Assembly: GCF_964340395.1 (NCBI RefSeq)
Contig: NC_135570.1
Coordinates: forward strand, 10,136,322-10,200,321
Source: Glandiceps talaboti
Lineage: Eukaryota > Hemichordata > Enteropneusta > Spengelidae
DNA: 64,000 nucleotides
Direction of reading: 5' to 3'
The notes below the pieces were generated by a model. That model was not told the origin of the DNA. It saw only the letters and a list, made by a program, of their open reading frames with translations, and did no database searches. Both the position numbers and the translations under genes were made by a program. Positions 41,952 to 53,944 of this stretch are shown one piece after another. How positions within the stretch are numbered: the first letter of the stretch is position 1; each line of letters begins with the position of its first letter.

Positions 41952-44900
41952 TCATGATTTCATCTTTGCATATACCGTCTTTGCCTTATCTTTGATCATT
42001 TGGTTGCTATTAGAAGTCAATTTCTTCACCATACCGTTCACTTCATGGTCTTTCAAGTCCTTTTTCAGACATACTGTATTAAGTAAAAAAACAAACAGGA
42101 TACATCAATGTGATATTCATTCATGTACATATACAACAAACAGAAATCACAACCTGTACTTAAAAATGTTCATTAACTACCTATGAATAAAGACTATTAT
42201 ACTATACACAAGCCAGATTCAACCAAAAATATGGAATTTATACTCTGGTCATTCTACGTCACGACAACACGCGTCAATGTCTCGACAATGCATGTCTATG
42301 TCACTGGTTCTGCTGTGTTTGAAAAATGAGTCCAAATGCTCAAAATTGCAATACTTTCCCACAAGTTTTTTTTATATTACTGGCAATAGTATTATTAATT
42401 TATACCCCAATATTTTTCTTCGTTCAGCCAGAAAATACTCGTGTCCTAAGGGTTGTCATTACAAGTCGCTAGACTTGTAGTGACAAGAGCCCCTTTATAT
42501 GTCAGTCATATATTCCTTGGTTGAACGAAGAAAAATATTTGGGAATAATATCTATTTGTCCACTAGTAGATAAAACAAATAGTATGTCTCCTTTTGTCAC
42601 TTTTTTTGTCTCTACTGTTTTCAATCTTAATGTACATTTATAATATTATTGAAAATCTATATTAGTTTCAAAGACATCTCCTGATTGGTCTAGGACTTGG
42701 GCAAAGTGTCATTTTGAATGTGGAGCAGCCAATTAGATTTCATTGCTTACCTGACTGCAGGAGTAATTCTGTAACAGTTAACACGTTGATCATGACTTCT
42801 GGTTGCGTTTCCCCTGACAGCAGTTGACCTAGCAGTTGAATCAAATTACTGCTCTGGAAGTTAGCTTCAGAACTTTCTGTGTAATAGAACAAAGAGAATA
42901 AAATAAGGAAAAGATGTTTAGGGACATCTTGAAAACTAAAGTTTACCGTTTATCTAATAACACAGACTACAGATGAATGTGATCACTAGAAATTCTGATG
43001 GTGAAAAGTGGACTGCTTTGAAAGAAATTTTGGTGCATCAATCTAGGACACATGAGAGTAAAAAGTAGGTAAAAAGTAATTCATAAATTTATTGGTTTTA
43101 GCCATTACTTTTAAGTATAAACAACATAGATTGTAAAAAAATTTTGCAACAAAAATACTCCAAAAATGTAAAATTATTTTAACTACATTGCATATAATTC
43201 ACTATTATATATTTCAAAATATAACAATTGTTTTGTTTTGAAAAAAAAAATCCCCCAAAAAGTTTAAGATAATCTTCACATCGGATTATCTTTGTTGCTT
43301 CTACACAATAATAAAACAAGGATTTACATACATTTCCCAAAAAATACTGATAATAAAAAGTTTGTTTATTTCTCCTACCTAAAGTGATTGATGCTAACAA
43401 TGCTATGGCAACCAAAGCCTCATTCTGCATTAGTGGATACTCTGAAGTTGCCATGGAAACAAGGCATGGTAATCCTCCTGCCTTGACGATTGTTTTCATG
43501 ACGATGCTGGAGCCAGAGTTTTTAATAAGAGCTGCCAGGAGCCTAGTATAAATGGTGTAAAACATCTTTCTTATTCATCATAAAAATTTGTAGTCATAAA
43601 ATTTCAAACTTCTCTCTCCAAAAAGGAGTGTACAAGATGTGGTTTCAAGTTTTGATGAGCAAAGTTTCACAAATAGTGAAGTTGTAGTACTTTTAATAAC
43701 AGAGTTTATCTAAAATCACAATGTGGGTGTGATCACTTTTTGATGAAAATTGACACAGGTTAAAATGAATTGCTGTTAAAATTCAATGATATGAGTATAT
43801 TTTTGCATTATTTAAGACAAAAAAATAAAAAAATTTGTAAAAATGCTATTTTCAGTTTATTTCAGTATAAGGGTAATTGTGTTGGCGGTAACAATATATC
43901 TTTTTTGAGGCTGTAGTAACTCTGTACATATATTGTGTACACTACTGGAGCCACATTAGGTCTTGTGTCGCGCGAGTAACTCAGGAAGAAAACACATGGA
44001 ACCAGAGAGGGTTCTTTCAGTGGAATCACTCGCCAAATGTGTTGACTCGCATGTGGACAGTGCGTGTACACAAGCGGGCTTCAAGTAAACATGAGTGTGG
44101 ATATCGTTTTGTCGGATTTGAACATGGGGCAAGTACATTTGTACTGTTATAGTATTGTATTGCAATGTATCATCCAAAAGATATTTCAGATTTGTGTGTT
44201 TCTTACCTGTTGGCTTCTCCAGACACACCAGCATGATCTGGAACATCACACAGTTCAATAATTCTCTTGATTAATAATTCATTTCCACCAACTTTCACTG
44301 CGGCATCTGCTGTGAAAAGACAAGTTGTATCACTAGTTCTAACTGTCACTACATAACTACTGACACCACAACTACAGCAAATCAACCACTAACAGATAAA
44401 TCTATCCACAGACTCCAGAATAAAATTTATTCACAGACTCTCAGAGTAAGTTCCAGAGTCCATGATTCAATTTGTTAATCCACTGACTTACAAGACTACT
44501 GATAGCAATCACATGCACATCACATGACTACTGATAACAATCACATGCACATCACATGACTGCCATAAACCAATCAAATGCATAACCCATTTACCTTGTC
44601 CATCTACTAGCATTCTGACCGTTGCTAACATTTTAAACTGTACTGGTGCCATCTCAGAGTGGATAATTAATAATACTGTGTCGACTATTCCAGCTTGGAC
44701 CATTATTGGTTTGTTGACAGCTGAAAATAAAGATTATTTACATTTTTTAATGAGAAGATCAACTCCAGACTCCAGACGTGTCATTAAATTCACTGTGCAT
44801 CGACTACACAATGCTCTGCATTCTGTAAATAATTTAAATGGTTTATCATTGTTCTCATTGGCTATGTATAACGTGATAACCAGTGCTAGCTAACACTTAC

Positions 44901-47391
44901 AAGAAATAGCAATCCAGGTTTCTATAACCACTAAGCATAGCATGTTCGAAATCTGATAAATAAATGGTTGGCTATATACTTCTAGGGACTAACTAGTAAC
45001 ACTCACAAAATAGCAAGGTTTCTGAAAGCATTGAGTAGATCATGTTTAAGTTAGCTATGTATTACTAGTGATAACCAGTACTAACTAACACTTACAAGAA
45101 ATAGCCAGGTTTCTGAAAGCACTAAGTATACCATGTTGTAATTTCATGTCAACATCACCAGGGTTAGTATGCTCTTGTAATAATTCCTGGAATGGTTTCA
45201 AAACTCCACATTCAACAAGTTTGATGCAGTGTTCATCTGAAATAAAAAATAAAACACATAATTACGTGACATTTAAGATTACACTTAGTTATACTAGATT
45301 TAAGTTATGCAAAATCTGGTTTCGAAAAGTTCAAGTTTACCATACTAAGCTGCACTAGCGCCCTCACTCATGCAAGGGCCAAATGCTTTTGTTTGGTCAC
45401 TTGGAGATTCTTAGACTCTATTTGATGGTATGCTTACCACTCCTGGCAAAGTTACCAATGACCAACGCTCCTGATATTTTTCTTTGCATGCTTGATGACT
45501 GTAACCATGATGACAAAACTTCCTGCAAGAGTTCTCCCTTTCCATTGTTGAATAAAATATTCATACTTTCATCTGTGGACACAAAAAAAAAACGAATTTT
45601 GTAAAAAAATTATATACATAAACTAGGAATTTTCACATTGCAGATAATTATTTTATCATTTTCAATTTCCACAATTATTAATATGTGATGTGAAATTTTT
45701 GAGGACTTGCTATGGGCTGTCTGAATCACCATAATTTTTCAGTAACTCAAGATCAGCTACAGCCAAATTTATACTACTATTGGGGTAAATGGTCACTACA
45801 TCTAATTGATGTAAAAATGTCTCATGATTTCATCTACCTACCTTCTGTTAATATAAGTACTATAATATCTGTAGCAGCTTTTTCCAGACTAAAAGCTTCA
45901 CTACTTCTTCTACTTGTGTGAGTAAAATTAGCTTGATATCCACGATGTGTTTTCATCAGTTTGGCCAAAATCTCAGCAAGATGAAACTTTGTCAAATTCA
46001 CTTTCACTAAATCTGTTAAGTCAAATAAAAATGAAATGTTACTTTTGCCAAAATGGTTTTACAGTTGCTGTTACAGAAATATTGTTCTATTTTTCTCAAT
46101 AACATAATATTAAAACCTCACAACACAAGTACAAGTATGGCATAATTGGGGTATTTGCACAGGTGCCTGCAGTTTTCTCTGTTCGGGACGATTGCATAAT
46201 GTCACACAAGCTCAATAAATGAACTTCACTTGTTTGGCGGAAGGGGTCTGGCATCAATGTGATCACGCCTTCCCAGAAGCCCAGAACAAAACAAACAACA
46301 CAAAGCAATCGAAATAGACATCTAGCCACTTTCATCACATCAGAGATTTTAATCAGATTGAGGTATCTCTATAAAACTCTGAAATTGGTTTTAAAACCAG
46401 GCATTTTTTCAATCCCAGGTTCTTATATTATTGTTATTTTATCAGTAAAGCCATTGAGATTTAGATAGGATTATTATTATTAATCATTTTTTGTACCTTC
46501 TGGCCAACTACTATTTTCTCAATCACATTTTAATCATACCCTGACATGGACCCTTAACTGAATCACAATAAAATATTACAATCATCTTGGTTTCTATGGT
46601 TACTACCATACTATTGTAATACTACCTCCAGTGTGAATTCAAATATTTACATATAGCTTTCAGTCAGTATGCATATAAATGGTTTGTTTAAAATTTGATT
46701 GAGATGATAATGTCAGAAGCGAGACTCTGGAGTAGTCAGCTATCTGAACTACATGTAGCATTTTATACCCCAGATACACTGATTTGATAATTAACTTTCC
46801 ATCTAACTTGCAAAATAGTAAGTAACATGAGTTATTAGGTTATCAGAGTGTACATACAATTGAAGTCAGTATATGAAGAAATGTTGTATGATTTACGAGC
46901 AAAATTGCAATAGAAATCATTAACTTAACTAGACTGTAAGATACATCGTGTTGTTCTGCCTTCACTGGCCTCCTGTGTGAGGGCGCCCCACACCCCATCA
47001 TGGCATACCTTACAGACTCTAACTTAAGAGGCAGTATTTTTTTATTTTTTTATTTGTAAGGGTTAAAGTCTAAAAAGGAAAATTGGCAAGGTGGCATGTG
47101 ACAAATGATGTTTCAAAATGTTTTTAGACAGATTTGCATATGTATGACCAAATCATTTTGACAGGAATAATTACTAGGTAGTAATTCAAAGTAATTCTCC
47201 TTCTAGTACTATAGCTATATACAGATAATGTACATGGAACAGATGGACAGACAGACAGGCAGACAGACAGACAGATTCAGACAGACAGACAGACAGACAG
47301 ACAGGTAGATGGATGGATGTATAGTTGAATGGACAGACAGGTAGATGGATGGATGGATAGACAAATTGACACACAGACAGAAAGATAAATG

Positions 47392-47423
<32 letters not shown>

Positions 47424-47491
47424 TATAGACAGACAGACAGATGACTGCTTTCCTCTGAATAATAGTTGTATTAAATCAAGTTTAATACAGG

Positions 47492-47525
<34 letters not shown>

Positions 47526-49415
47526 CAAACAGACAGACAAGAAAACATATAGACATATAGCATTCCATATAACACTACTTGTTGTGTAAATCAATATCTC
47601 ACCATTCTCTGCAAGCACTGATATGATTTCTAATATGGCTTCATGGATTTCACCATCATCCTGTTGCTCTAGTAACTTTACCAGTATTTGTACAATTTCA
47701 CTACATGAAAACTTCATTCTACCACTTTCTGCAATAAAATATTTACAAGAATACTATGAAAAATATGAAACCCAGTGGTGGGGGTCATCAAAAACAGAAC
47801 AAGGAGTCTTTGTCATTACTCGTCTAGCAACTCATAATGACAACCCTTAGGTCACTAGTATTTTCTGCCTGATCGAAGAAAAATATTGGACAATAACATA
47901 ATTATACCAGCACCAGTAATATCAAAGAAAAAATCTGGCAATTTTGACAGTTTTGACTCATATTTCGAACACAGCAGGACTACTAGCGTAGACACGCGTA
48001 GTCATGACATAGATGTGCATTGTTGTAATGTAGAACGACTGGAGTATATATTCCATATTTTTTGTTCAACTTGCCTTGTGCATGGTATAATATCTGATAA
48101 GGTATAAATAGAGTCATATTCTACATGTAGACACATACCCTAATAGACCTTTGTGAATATATCTAGATAGATGAATGTATGAATATATCTAATATCTGTC
48201 TGCTGAAAAACATTAAATCTGTTTTATTTATGGATATATGGTGATACTCTATCAGTGTGAGAGTTGATTAAATATTCAACTGAAGTCAACAGTAGAATTT
48301 ATCATTAAATATGTAACTTAGGGTATGATATGATGAAGTGTTGATGTACAACCTGTACCATTATCGATACAGAATCTAAATTCATAATTGATAGTTGCCA
48401 TAGTTACCTGTTTCTAGGAGACTGTCGATACACAGTAAGACCATTTCACATAGAGGTACATCGTCTGAATACTTGGTTAGGAAATCTTCTAATGCAGACA
48501 CTGCACCGAGTGAAAATACTTTACTGTGTATGCCCTCTGAAATAGGAATAAAATAAAGTCCACCCAGCTGTATAATTAGGGACCAGATACAGTGTGCCCT
48601 CTAAGCCAATTTGACGCGCCACTGATGCACACAATTTCTAGTAACGCACCAAAATTTGGTGTTCCCCTATCTCTTACTATGTGGTGACTCACAAGAAATG
48701 TCAGTTTTTCTCAGTTTGACTCACAACAACAAAATTTGGCTATCATTAGAGGGCATACTGACCTGATAGGTTAGAGGTTGCAATGTGAATGCTTTAATCC
48801 TATGCACTTATAAAGGCTGCAATGGATTGTACGCTCCCCAGGGAGTTAAGGAAGTATAAAGGGCCGTTGTGCCGCTATAGATCTGAGCCAGGGGTAATAA
48901 TTGTAAAGTGCTTTGAGCACAGAGTGGGAAAGGGCTATACAAAAACCAACATTATTATTATTATCATAAAATAAAATAAAGTAGAGAGTTAAATCAATAG
49001 TAAGACAAAGGTTGCTATGTGAAATCTATGAGTGTACAGCGGTTGGAATGGATTGTATGCTCCCCAGGAAGTTGATCAAGTATAAATGCTACTTGTGCAA
49101 TTATAGTACATAGCAAACCGTAATAAGTCATAGTTTTGCACATCAGAGTGTATTTAGAGTACACCTTAGTAATTTCTTTAAGTGTTTTAATGTATGTTAA
49201 ATTTATATTTAATTGTTAGTGTGCAGGGTTTTGGATTCATGTGTGTATGATGGCTTTGGTAATTTAGCGCCAGTGCTTTTAAAGTATCTAATTGTGATTA
49301 TTTTTTGTAATGAATTTTTTTATGTATTTACATTTAGAGGGTTCCTTGGGAGAACAGCCTTACGGTTGAAAGGATTACCCTCTTTAAATAAGTTAAATAA
49401 GTTAAATAAATAAAT

Positions 49416-49462
<47 letters not shown>

Positions 49463-52400
49463 AATACATAAATAGGTCTGTACCAGGGATAATAATTGTA
49501 GCGTTATTCATTGTAGAAGGCAATGTATAAATATGTATTTTTATGTATGACATAATACTAATTTGATTTACAATACCTTGTGATTATATATCTTTCTGTG
49601 ATTGGCTTAGCTTGTATCACATGGTATGGACTATTGACCCATAGTGACTTCAATTTGCATATAGGAGGCACTATTCTCACTCTATTTTCCCTAGGGCATT
49701 ATTCATGTAGTACGGAAGTCTTATCAGGGATGTTTTGACCATGGAAAGAATATGTGCCTGAGAATGTGATGTGTTATAAAACACTTATTACCTGGCCTTA
49801 TTCGGGCACGAGTAGACGTCGTATTACCTCCTCATGCTGTTTTGTATTAACTATTTCCCTTGGTTCTCAGGACATAGTTGCTACATAACAGCCCTCATGG
49901 TAATAGCCATCTACTACTGCCTGAATACGGCAAGGTAATAAGTGTATAATAAAAGACTTGACAACATACCATTAGAGTTTGTTAGATTAAGTAGATGTCC
50001 ACAACAAACAACTCTCAGTTTTTGATTCTCACTGTTCACATCACCAGACAAACATCGGTTTTTAATCAAATCCATTAACTTTTCCAAACCTCCTGATTGG
50101 TCAATAATGGCCCTCGCTTCATCTGCATATGAAAGAATTGAGTAAATAAGAAGAATGATTGGATGTCAATTAACATCTATTGCAAATCTGGGAAAATACA
50201 TGCCCAGTGCTCTGTACTTTATCATTGTCAAAACAGATACTGTCCAGTGCTCTCTACTTTATCATTGTCAAAGCAGATACTGCCCAGTGCTCTCTACTTA
50301 CCATTGTCAAAGCAGATACTGCCCAGTGCTCTCTACTTACCATTGTCAAAGCAGATGTTGCCCAGTGCTCTACATGTTTGAAGTACAACCTCAGAATCCT
50401 GGTGTGTCATGATGTTTACAAGGGGAGGTATTAAGCCAGCATTTACACATGGCATGCGTACAGATTCTGAAGAAACCAGATAAAAAATTCATTATTTTAT
50501 GAAGTTAAAATTTGATTCCCTGCACAATAACATACACCTTGGTAAGTGGTCTGCAGAAATATCATTATTTAGAATTCTACATGTTACATACCTGTTTTTG
50601 TCATTTCAGCTACAAGTTGGGCCATTTTCGCCAAATATTTTGGATCTTCAATGACCTCAAGTTGTTTTGTAATAACTTCTAGTACACCTTTTGAACATAA
50701 ATTCTCACTCATTGCATCTGGAGAGAAATAAGACAACAGATACAAAATATGTGCCCTGGTGTTGTGCCATAGTTTGGAAAGATGGTAAACAAAACAAAAC
50801 AAGAATAAGAAAGTGAAGATAAGTAGGAGTCTGAAACATTATTTAAATTAATTCAGAAAGTGCATGAAAATATGAAATGCGGAACTTTCTGAACAATTTC
50901 TAAATTACCTACTTAGGGATGATTTATTTTTGATCTCCCAAGACAAGCTCATTTCATGATGTTGTGTTCCTATATTCTTATACATATCACCCTGTTCAAC
51001 TCCATGTAACACAGACTGCATGTGTACATACCATCCTGTTCAACGCCATGTAACACAGACTGCATGTGTACATACCATCCTGTTCAACTCCTCATAACAT
51101 AGACTACATGTGTACATATCATCCTGTTCAACGCCATGTAACACAGACTACATGTGTACATACCTGCCTGACCACATCCTTGTAACATAGACTACAGGTG
51201 TACATACCATCCTGACCAAGTCCATGTAACATATGTCTACATACTATCCTAACCAACTCCTCATAACATAGACTTATGTACATACCATTCTGTTCAACTT
51301 CCTATGTCTACTCACCATCCTGTTCAACTATATGCAACATGTAATAGACAATATCTATACATACTATTCTATTCCACTCCATGTAAAATAGAGTGTACAT
51401 ACCATCCTTGTCTATTCCTTTCAACATTCTGTCCAAACTTGACTCAATATTCCCTTCTCCAATCTTCAGCTCTTCTATTCCTTTTGATATGTCATCTGTA
51501 AAAACAATGTACATATATGTTTCCAAATGCAAGTATATGCTTCAGGGTTTTTGTACTGACCTCTAAACAGAAGTAGAAATACCCTCACCAAATCATTTCA
51601 GGCTAATCTACCTGATACTCCTTGAGTTTAAGTTTTTTTATCAAATTAAGCACCTATTATTATAGTGATTGATATAGGCAGTTTTATCACAACAAGCTAC
51701 ACAGCATGTACATTTATAGATACAGAAACTCTCTGTAGATACATTGTAACACTTAAGTATAACCAAGTTCCCCCTCTCACATATAGCAATACTCATAATG
51801 GTGACTATAATGGCAGAATGATTCTGGCACCATCATGGTTTGTAAGAAATATTTCTTGTACCTAGATAAATAGGAGAAAGTTGAATATTTCATTATAAAT
51901 CAAGTCTTCTGTGTTTGAAACATGCCCCCCCCCCCCCCACACACACACACTAATGTACTGCTAACTGGTGTCTAAAATATGGTCAAGGCAATTTGCAGAT
52001 AAGTTCATAATGTTATATAAAGCAATGTCTACTTACAACATAAAGTGCTAAAGTGATGTGAAATGACCCAAAATACATTATAGGAGAAAGTGGACATCAA
52101 CTAAACATAGTACAGGACATTGCTCAATTAAAGAACCTCATATCATGAAACCAGGTCATGAATAGTCTGACTAGACAGCATTTATCTGATAATAGTGGTG
52201 TTTACATGCTCTCAAAAGGAGAATTTAAGTGTGGCTGGAACTATCATGTATTCATAATGGATACTTTAAAGCCAGGGTAAACAATTTTTTGCATCATGTC
52301 ATGTGCCTTTCCTAAACAGTGAGATGAAATCAGAGTTCAGTAGTTGACGTTTCCATAATCTCCTGGGGCTCTGCATGAACACAAATTGAACCCTGGGAAG

Positions 52401-53380
52401 TATTAATAGGCACCACCAGTTTACATGTCAAATGGCCCAAATTTGCAAATGTTGATAGATAGTCGTATCAAATTTTTTGTGCTGTGACTGTTTTTGTGAA
52501 TGTATTTTCAGTTGTCTTGAAAGAGTCAAATCACAAGGTATGTTCCTAATGCAAATAGTCTATATTCATTACATGTTGTATGATATGTTATTCAAGAATT
52601 TATTCTTGGACAATCAAAAATGCAACTAATATTTTGAGTTTGTCAAATTTCACTGATGGCTGTGACACATTCACTGCAGAAGACACAGAGTTTTCGCCGT
52701 TTGTGTTCCTGTTCCAATGACACTCTGTGTAAGGTCACTGGACTCATCTCATCAATGGTTATGTTTTTGTTAGTATAGCATGCAAATGTAACACAAAATT
52801 CACAAAGTGAGCTGTAAGTTTACAATTTTCCCCAGGCACCATACAATTATTATAACTTGGTTTTTCCCACATCTTAGATTTTGAAAATGGCTGCAAACTC
52901 AGTATAACTGTGACAATTTATGATACAAGCTGACTTAATTCGGCAGCCATATTAGTTTAATAACATAATGAACACAGTATTCAGCAGCCATATTAGTTTG
53001 ATAATACAATGAACACAGTATTTGGCAGCCGTATTAGATTAAAAAATGGCTGGATTTTAATATCATTTTGATAACTTCTTCAAAATGACCTGGGTTTTTT
53101 TCTTGACTTTAATTGAGAATGGGTTGAGTTTCTTTAAGAAACTCCAGCAAAAGTTAAAACATTTTATTTCCTAGACACATACAAATGTACGACATTATTA
53201 AACTACAGTCGAAGAGTAAGACTTCTTTATAGATTCTTGACCACAAATATGGCAGACACATAAATTATACCAATCCCCTGGACACCAATCTTCAAGAAAA
53301 CCAAAAAGGTTAATTTCAGGATAAATTGCCAGGGGAACTATTTCATACATCACTCGCAGCAATACAAAAAACTTACCCAT
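41952..53380 (-). CDS. RAP1GDS1: Rap1 GTPase-GDP dissociation stimulator 1 (SmgGDS), 14 coding exons
   Basis: Coding exons in transcript order: 53380-53377 (ATGG only), 51495-51403, 50717-50592, 50466-50341, 50122-49970, 48536-48408, 47728-47603, 46012-45842, 45572-45438, 45236-45096, 44720-44595, 44309-44207, 43542-43379, 42876-42751, 42073-41952 (TGA 41954-41952). Counting the four-base start piece this is 15 segments, and all phases agree for about 614 residues (human about 607). SmgGDS is a cytosolic armadillo protein that chaperones prenylated small GTPases of the Rho/Rap/Ras group and promotes nucleotide exchange on RhoA. Characteristic blocks include ELKIGEGN, RMPCVNAGLI, LQTCRALGNICFD, SGALVIGNFAR, LSAFRNLAI, MAPVQFKML, DHAGVSGEANRLL and MATSEYPLMQNEALVAIALLA. 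The last exon (VCLKKDLKD...VKKL...KMKS) was found by matching phase and the HKEVQD...VVSKL pattern of the human tail. Ten consecutive exons are symmetric phase 1, mostly 126 nt or near one armadillo repeat each. Confidence 0.96.
42225..42560. mobile_element. Palindromic CCTTAGGTCAC-family element, RAP1GDS1 intron
   Basis: Left arm caatatttttcttcgttcagcc and right arm ggttgaacgaagaaaaatatt pair around a centre with acaagtcgctagacttgt. It lies between the last two coding exons. Confidence 0.6.
44490..44565 (+). repeat. Two copies of a 33-bp unit
   Basis: actactgataacaatcacatg + cacatcacatg is repeated directly, just below the RAP1GDS1 exon ending at 44595 but not including its donor. Confidence 0.7.
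44888..45135 (-). repeat. RAP1GDS1: Copies of exon end and 5' splice site, RAP1GDS1 intron after exon 45236-45096
   Basis: On the minus strand the true border is TTTCAGAAACCTGGCTATTTCTT|gtaagtgtta. Two further copies lie in the intron: near 45045-44995 (TTTCAGAAACCTTGCTATTTTgtgagtgttac) and near 44945-44888 (TATAGAAACCTGGATTGCTATTTCTTgtaagtgttag). Both keep a GT donor-like site. Confidence 0.75.
47228..47545 (+). repeat. GACA tetranucleotide microsatellite region
   Basis: Several blocks of ACAG repeats with GATG variants, interrupted by unique DNA around 47441-47490, beginning about 60 bp into the RAP1GDS1 intron after the exon 47728-47603. Confidence 0.9.
47790..48110. mobile_element. Palindromic CCTTAGGTCAC-family element, RAP1GDS1 intron
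   Basis: Shares acaacccttaggtcac, agtattttctgcctgatcgaagaaaaatattgg and the gacacgcgtagtcatgac block with the copies at 5995-6330 and 42225-42560. Confidence 0.5.
48560..48965 (+). repeat. SINE-like element interrupted by a hAT-type MITE
   Basis: Head ccagctgtataattaggga at 48563-48581, continuation from 48761 through gcacttataaaggctgcaat and ctccccagggag to the CTTTGAGCACAGAGTGGGAA tail with ATT repeats. The middle is the insertion described separately. Confidence 0.75.
48590..48760. mobile_element. 171-bp hAT-like MITE with 8-bp target duplication
   Basis: The ends CAGTGTGCCCTCTAA and TTAGAGGGCATACTG are near-perfect terminal inverted repeats opening CAG and closing CTG. The flanks accagata (48582-48589) and acctgata (48761-48768) are an 8-bp duplication with one mismatch, the size made by hAT transposases. 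Its insertion into the SINE-like element dates it as the younger of the two. Confidence 0.8.
49019..49545 (+). repeat. Second, decayed and interrupted SINE-like copy with TAAA microsatellite
   Basis: The head piece (ggaatggattgtatgctccccaggaagttg) at 49042-49075 and tail piece (taccaggg-ataataattgtag) at 49475-49500 are separated by about 350 bp of unrelated DNA that ends in a TAAA tract (49383-49462). Confidence 0.45.
50203..50380 (-). repeat. RAP1GDS1: 39-bp array built from RAP1GDS1 exon end and donor
   Basis: On the minus strand the exon ends GCACTGGGCAACATCTGC TTTGACAATG|gtaagtagag at 50341. The same 39-bp unit is repeated three to four times into the intron. The next copy has a perfect second donor after 50302; the following ones read GACAATGATAAAGTA and lack the GT. 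The unit is a multiple of three. Confidence 0.85.
50990..51420 (-). repeat. RAP1GDS1: 44-bp array built from RAP1GDS1 exon end and donor
   Basis: The exon ends GGAATAGACAAGGATG|gtatgtacac at 51403. About nine to ten diverged copies of GGAGTTGAACAGGATGGTATG followed by TACACATGCAGTCTGTGTTACAT run on into the intron down to about 50990. Most keep GATG|GTATGT intact. Confidence 0.8.
52925..53045 (+). repeat. Three tandem copies of a roughly 47-bp unit
   Basis: ggcagccatattagtttaat, aacataatgaacacagtatt is repeated at about 52942, 52983 and 53025, with growing divergence. Confidence 0.75.
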
Positions 53381-53428
53381 AATGCCGTTCACCTCTTCAC
53401 TGTATACTTTATATATGGTACTGTCTAT
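53377..53428 (-). other. RAP1GDS1: RAP1GDS1 exon carrying the start codon and the end of the 5' UTR
   Basis: On the minus strand an acceptor-like ttccgacag precedes 53428 and a strong donor ATGG|gtaagt follows 53377. Joining ATGG to the next exon gives MDDISKGIEELKI, which aligns with the human start MADNLSDTLKKLKI, so the ATG at 53380 is taken as initiator. The frame is open upstream of this ATG within the exon, so an upstream start in a further 5' exon is not formally excluded. Confidence 0.6.
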
Positions 53429-53944
53429 CTGTCGGAAAAGCAGATCAAAAAGAACACTGTAAGAACATTTTGCAAAATTATTTTATTTTTTAACAAAATG
53501 TTATCAAACCAGCCACAAAACTAATGATACTTTTTTTCTAGTCATCACCTAGCAACTACAGAATGTGCTCTTAGTATCTATTCACATGAAATGTCTCTAA
53601 GGAGAATACAACACTAGATACAATCAACTGACTGCAACTTATCTTACGAGATAAAATGTCTTTATCTACAAATGCATCTCAGTAGTAAATGTCTATACAT
53701 GTACAGATTATAGGTTCCTTTTTACAAGGTAATACCTACCTGAGTTTAATACCAATGAGAAAAGCACAACTGGGGAAGGATTCAAACTTGATTTTCTACA
53801 TAGCTAATTTTACCTTGGTTCCTACCAAAACGTGTAGTAATAGAATTACATAAGTTTATTCAATGGACTATAACAGAACCCCAGTATTCTTTTCTCAACT
53901 GGCATCGTAGTGAAACATTTTATCCCCACATAATTTCTTGAACT

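Noticed and set aside
41848-42186. Plus-strand frame of 112 codons.
   Set aside because: It is the antisense shadow of the last RAP1GDS1 coding exon (42073-41952).
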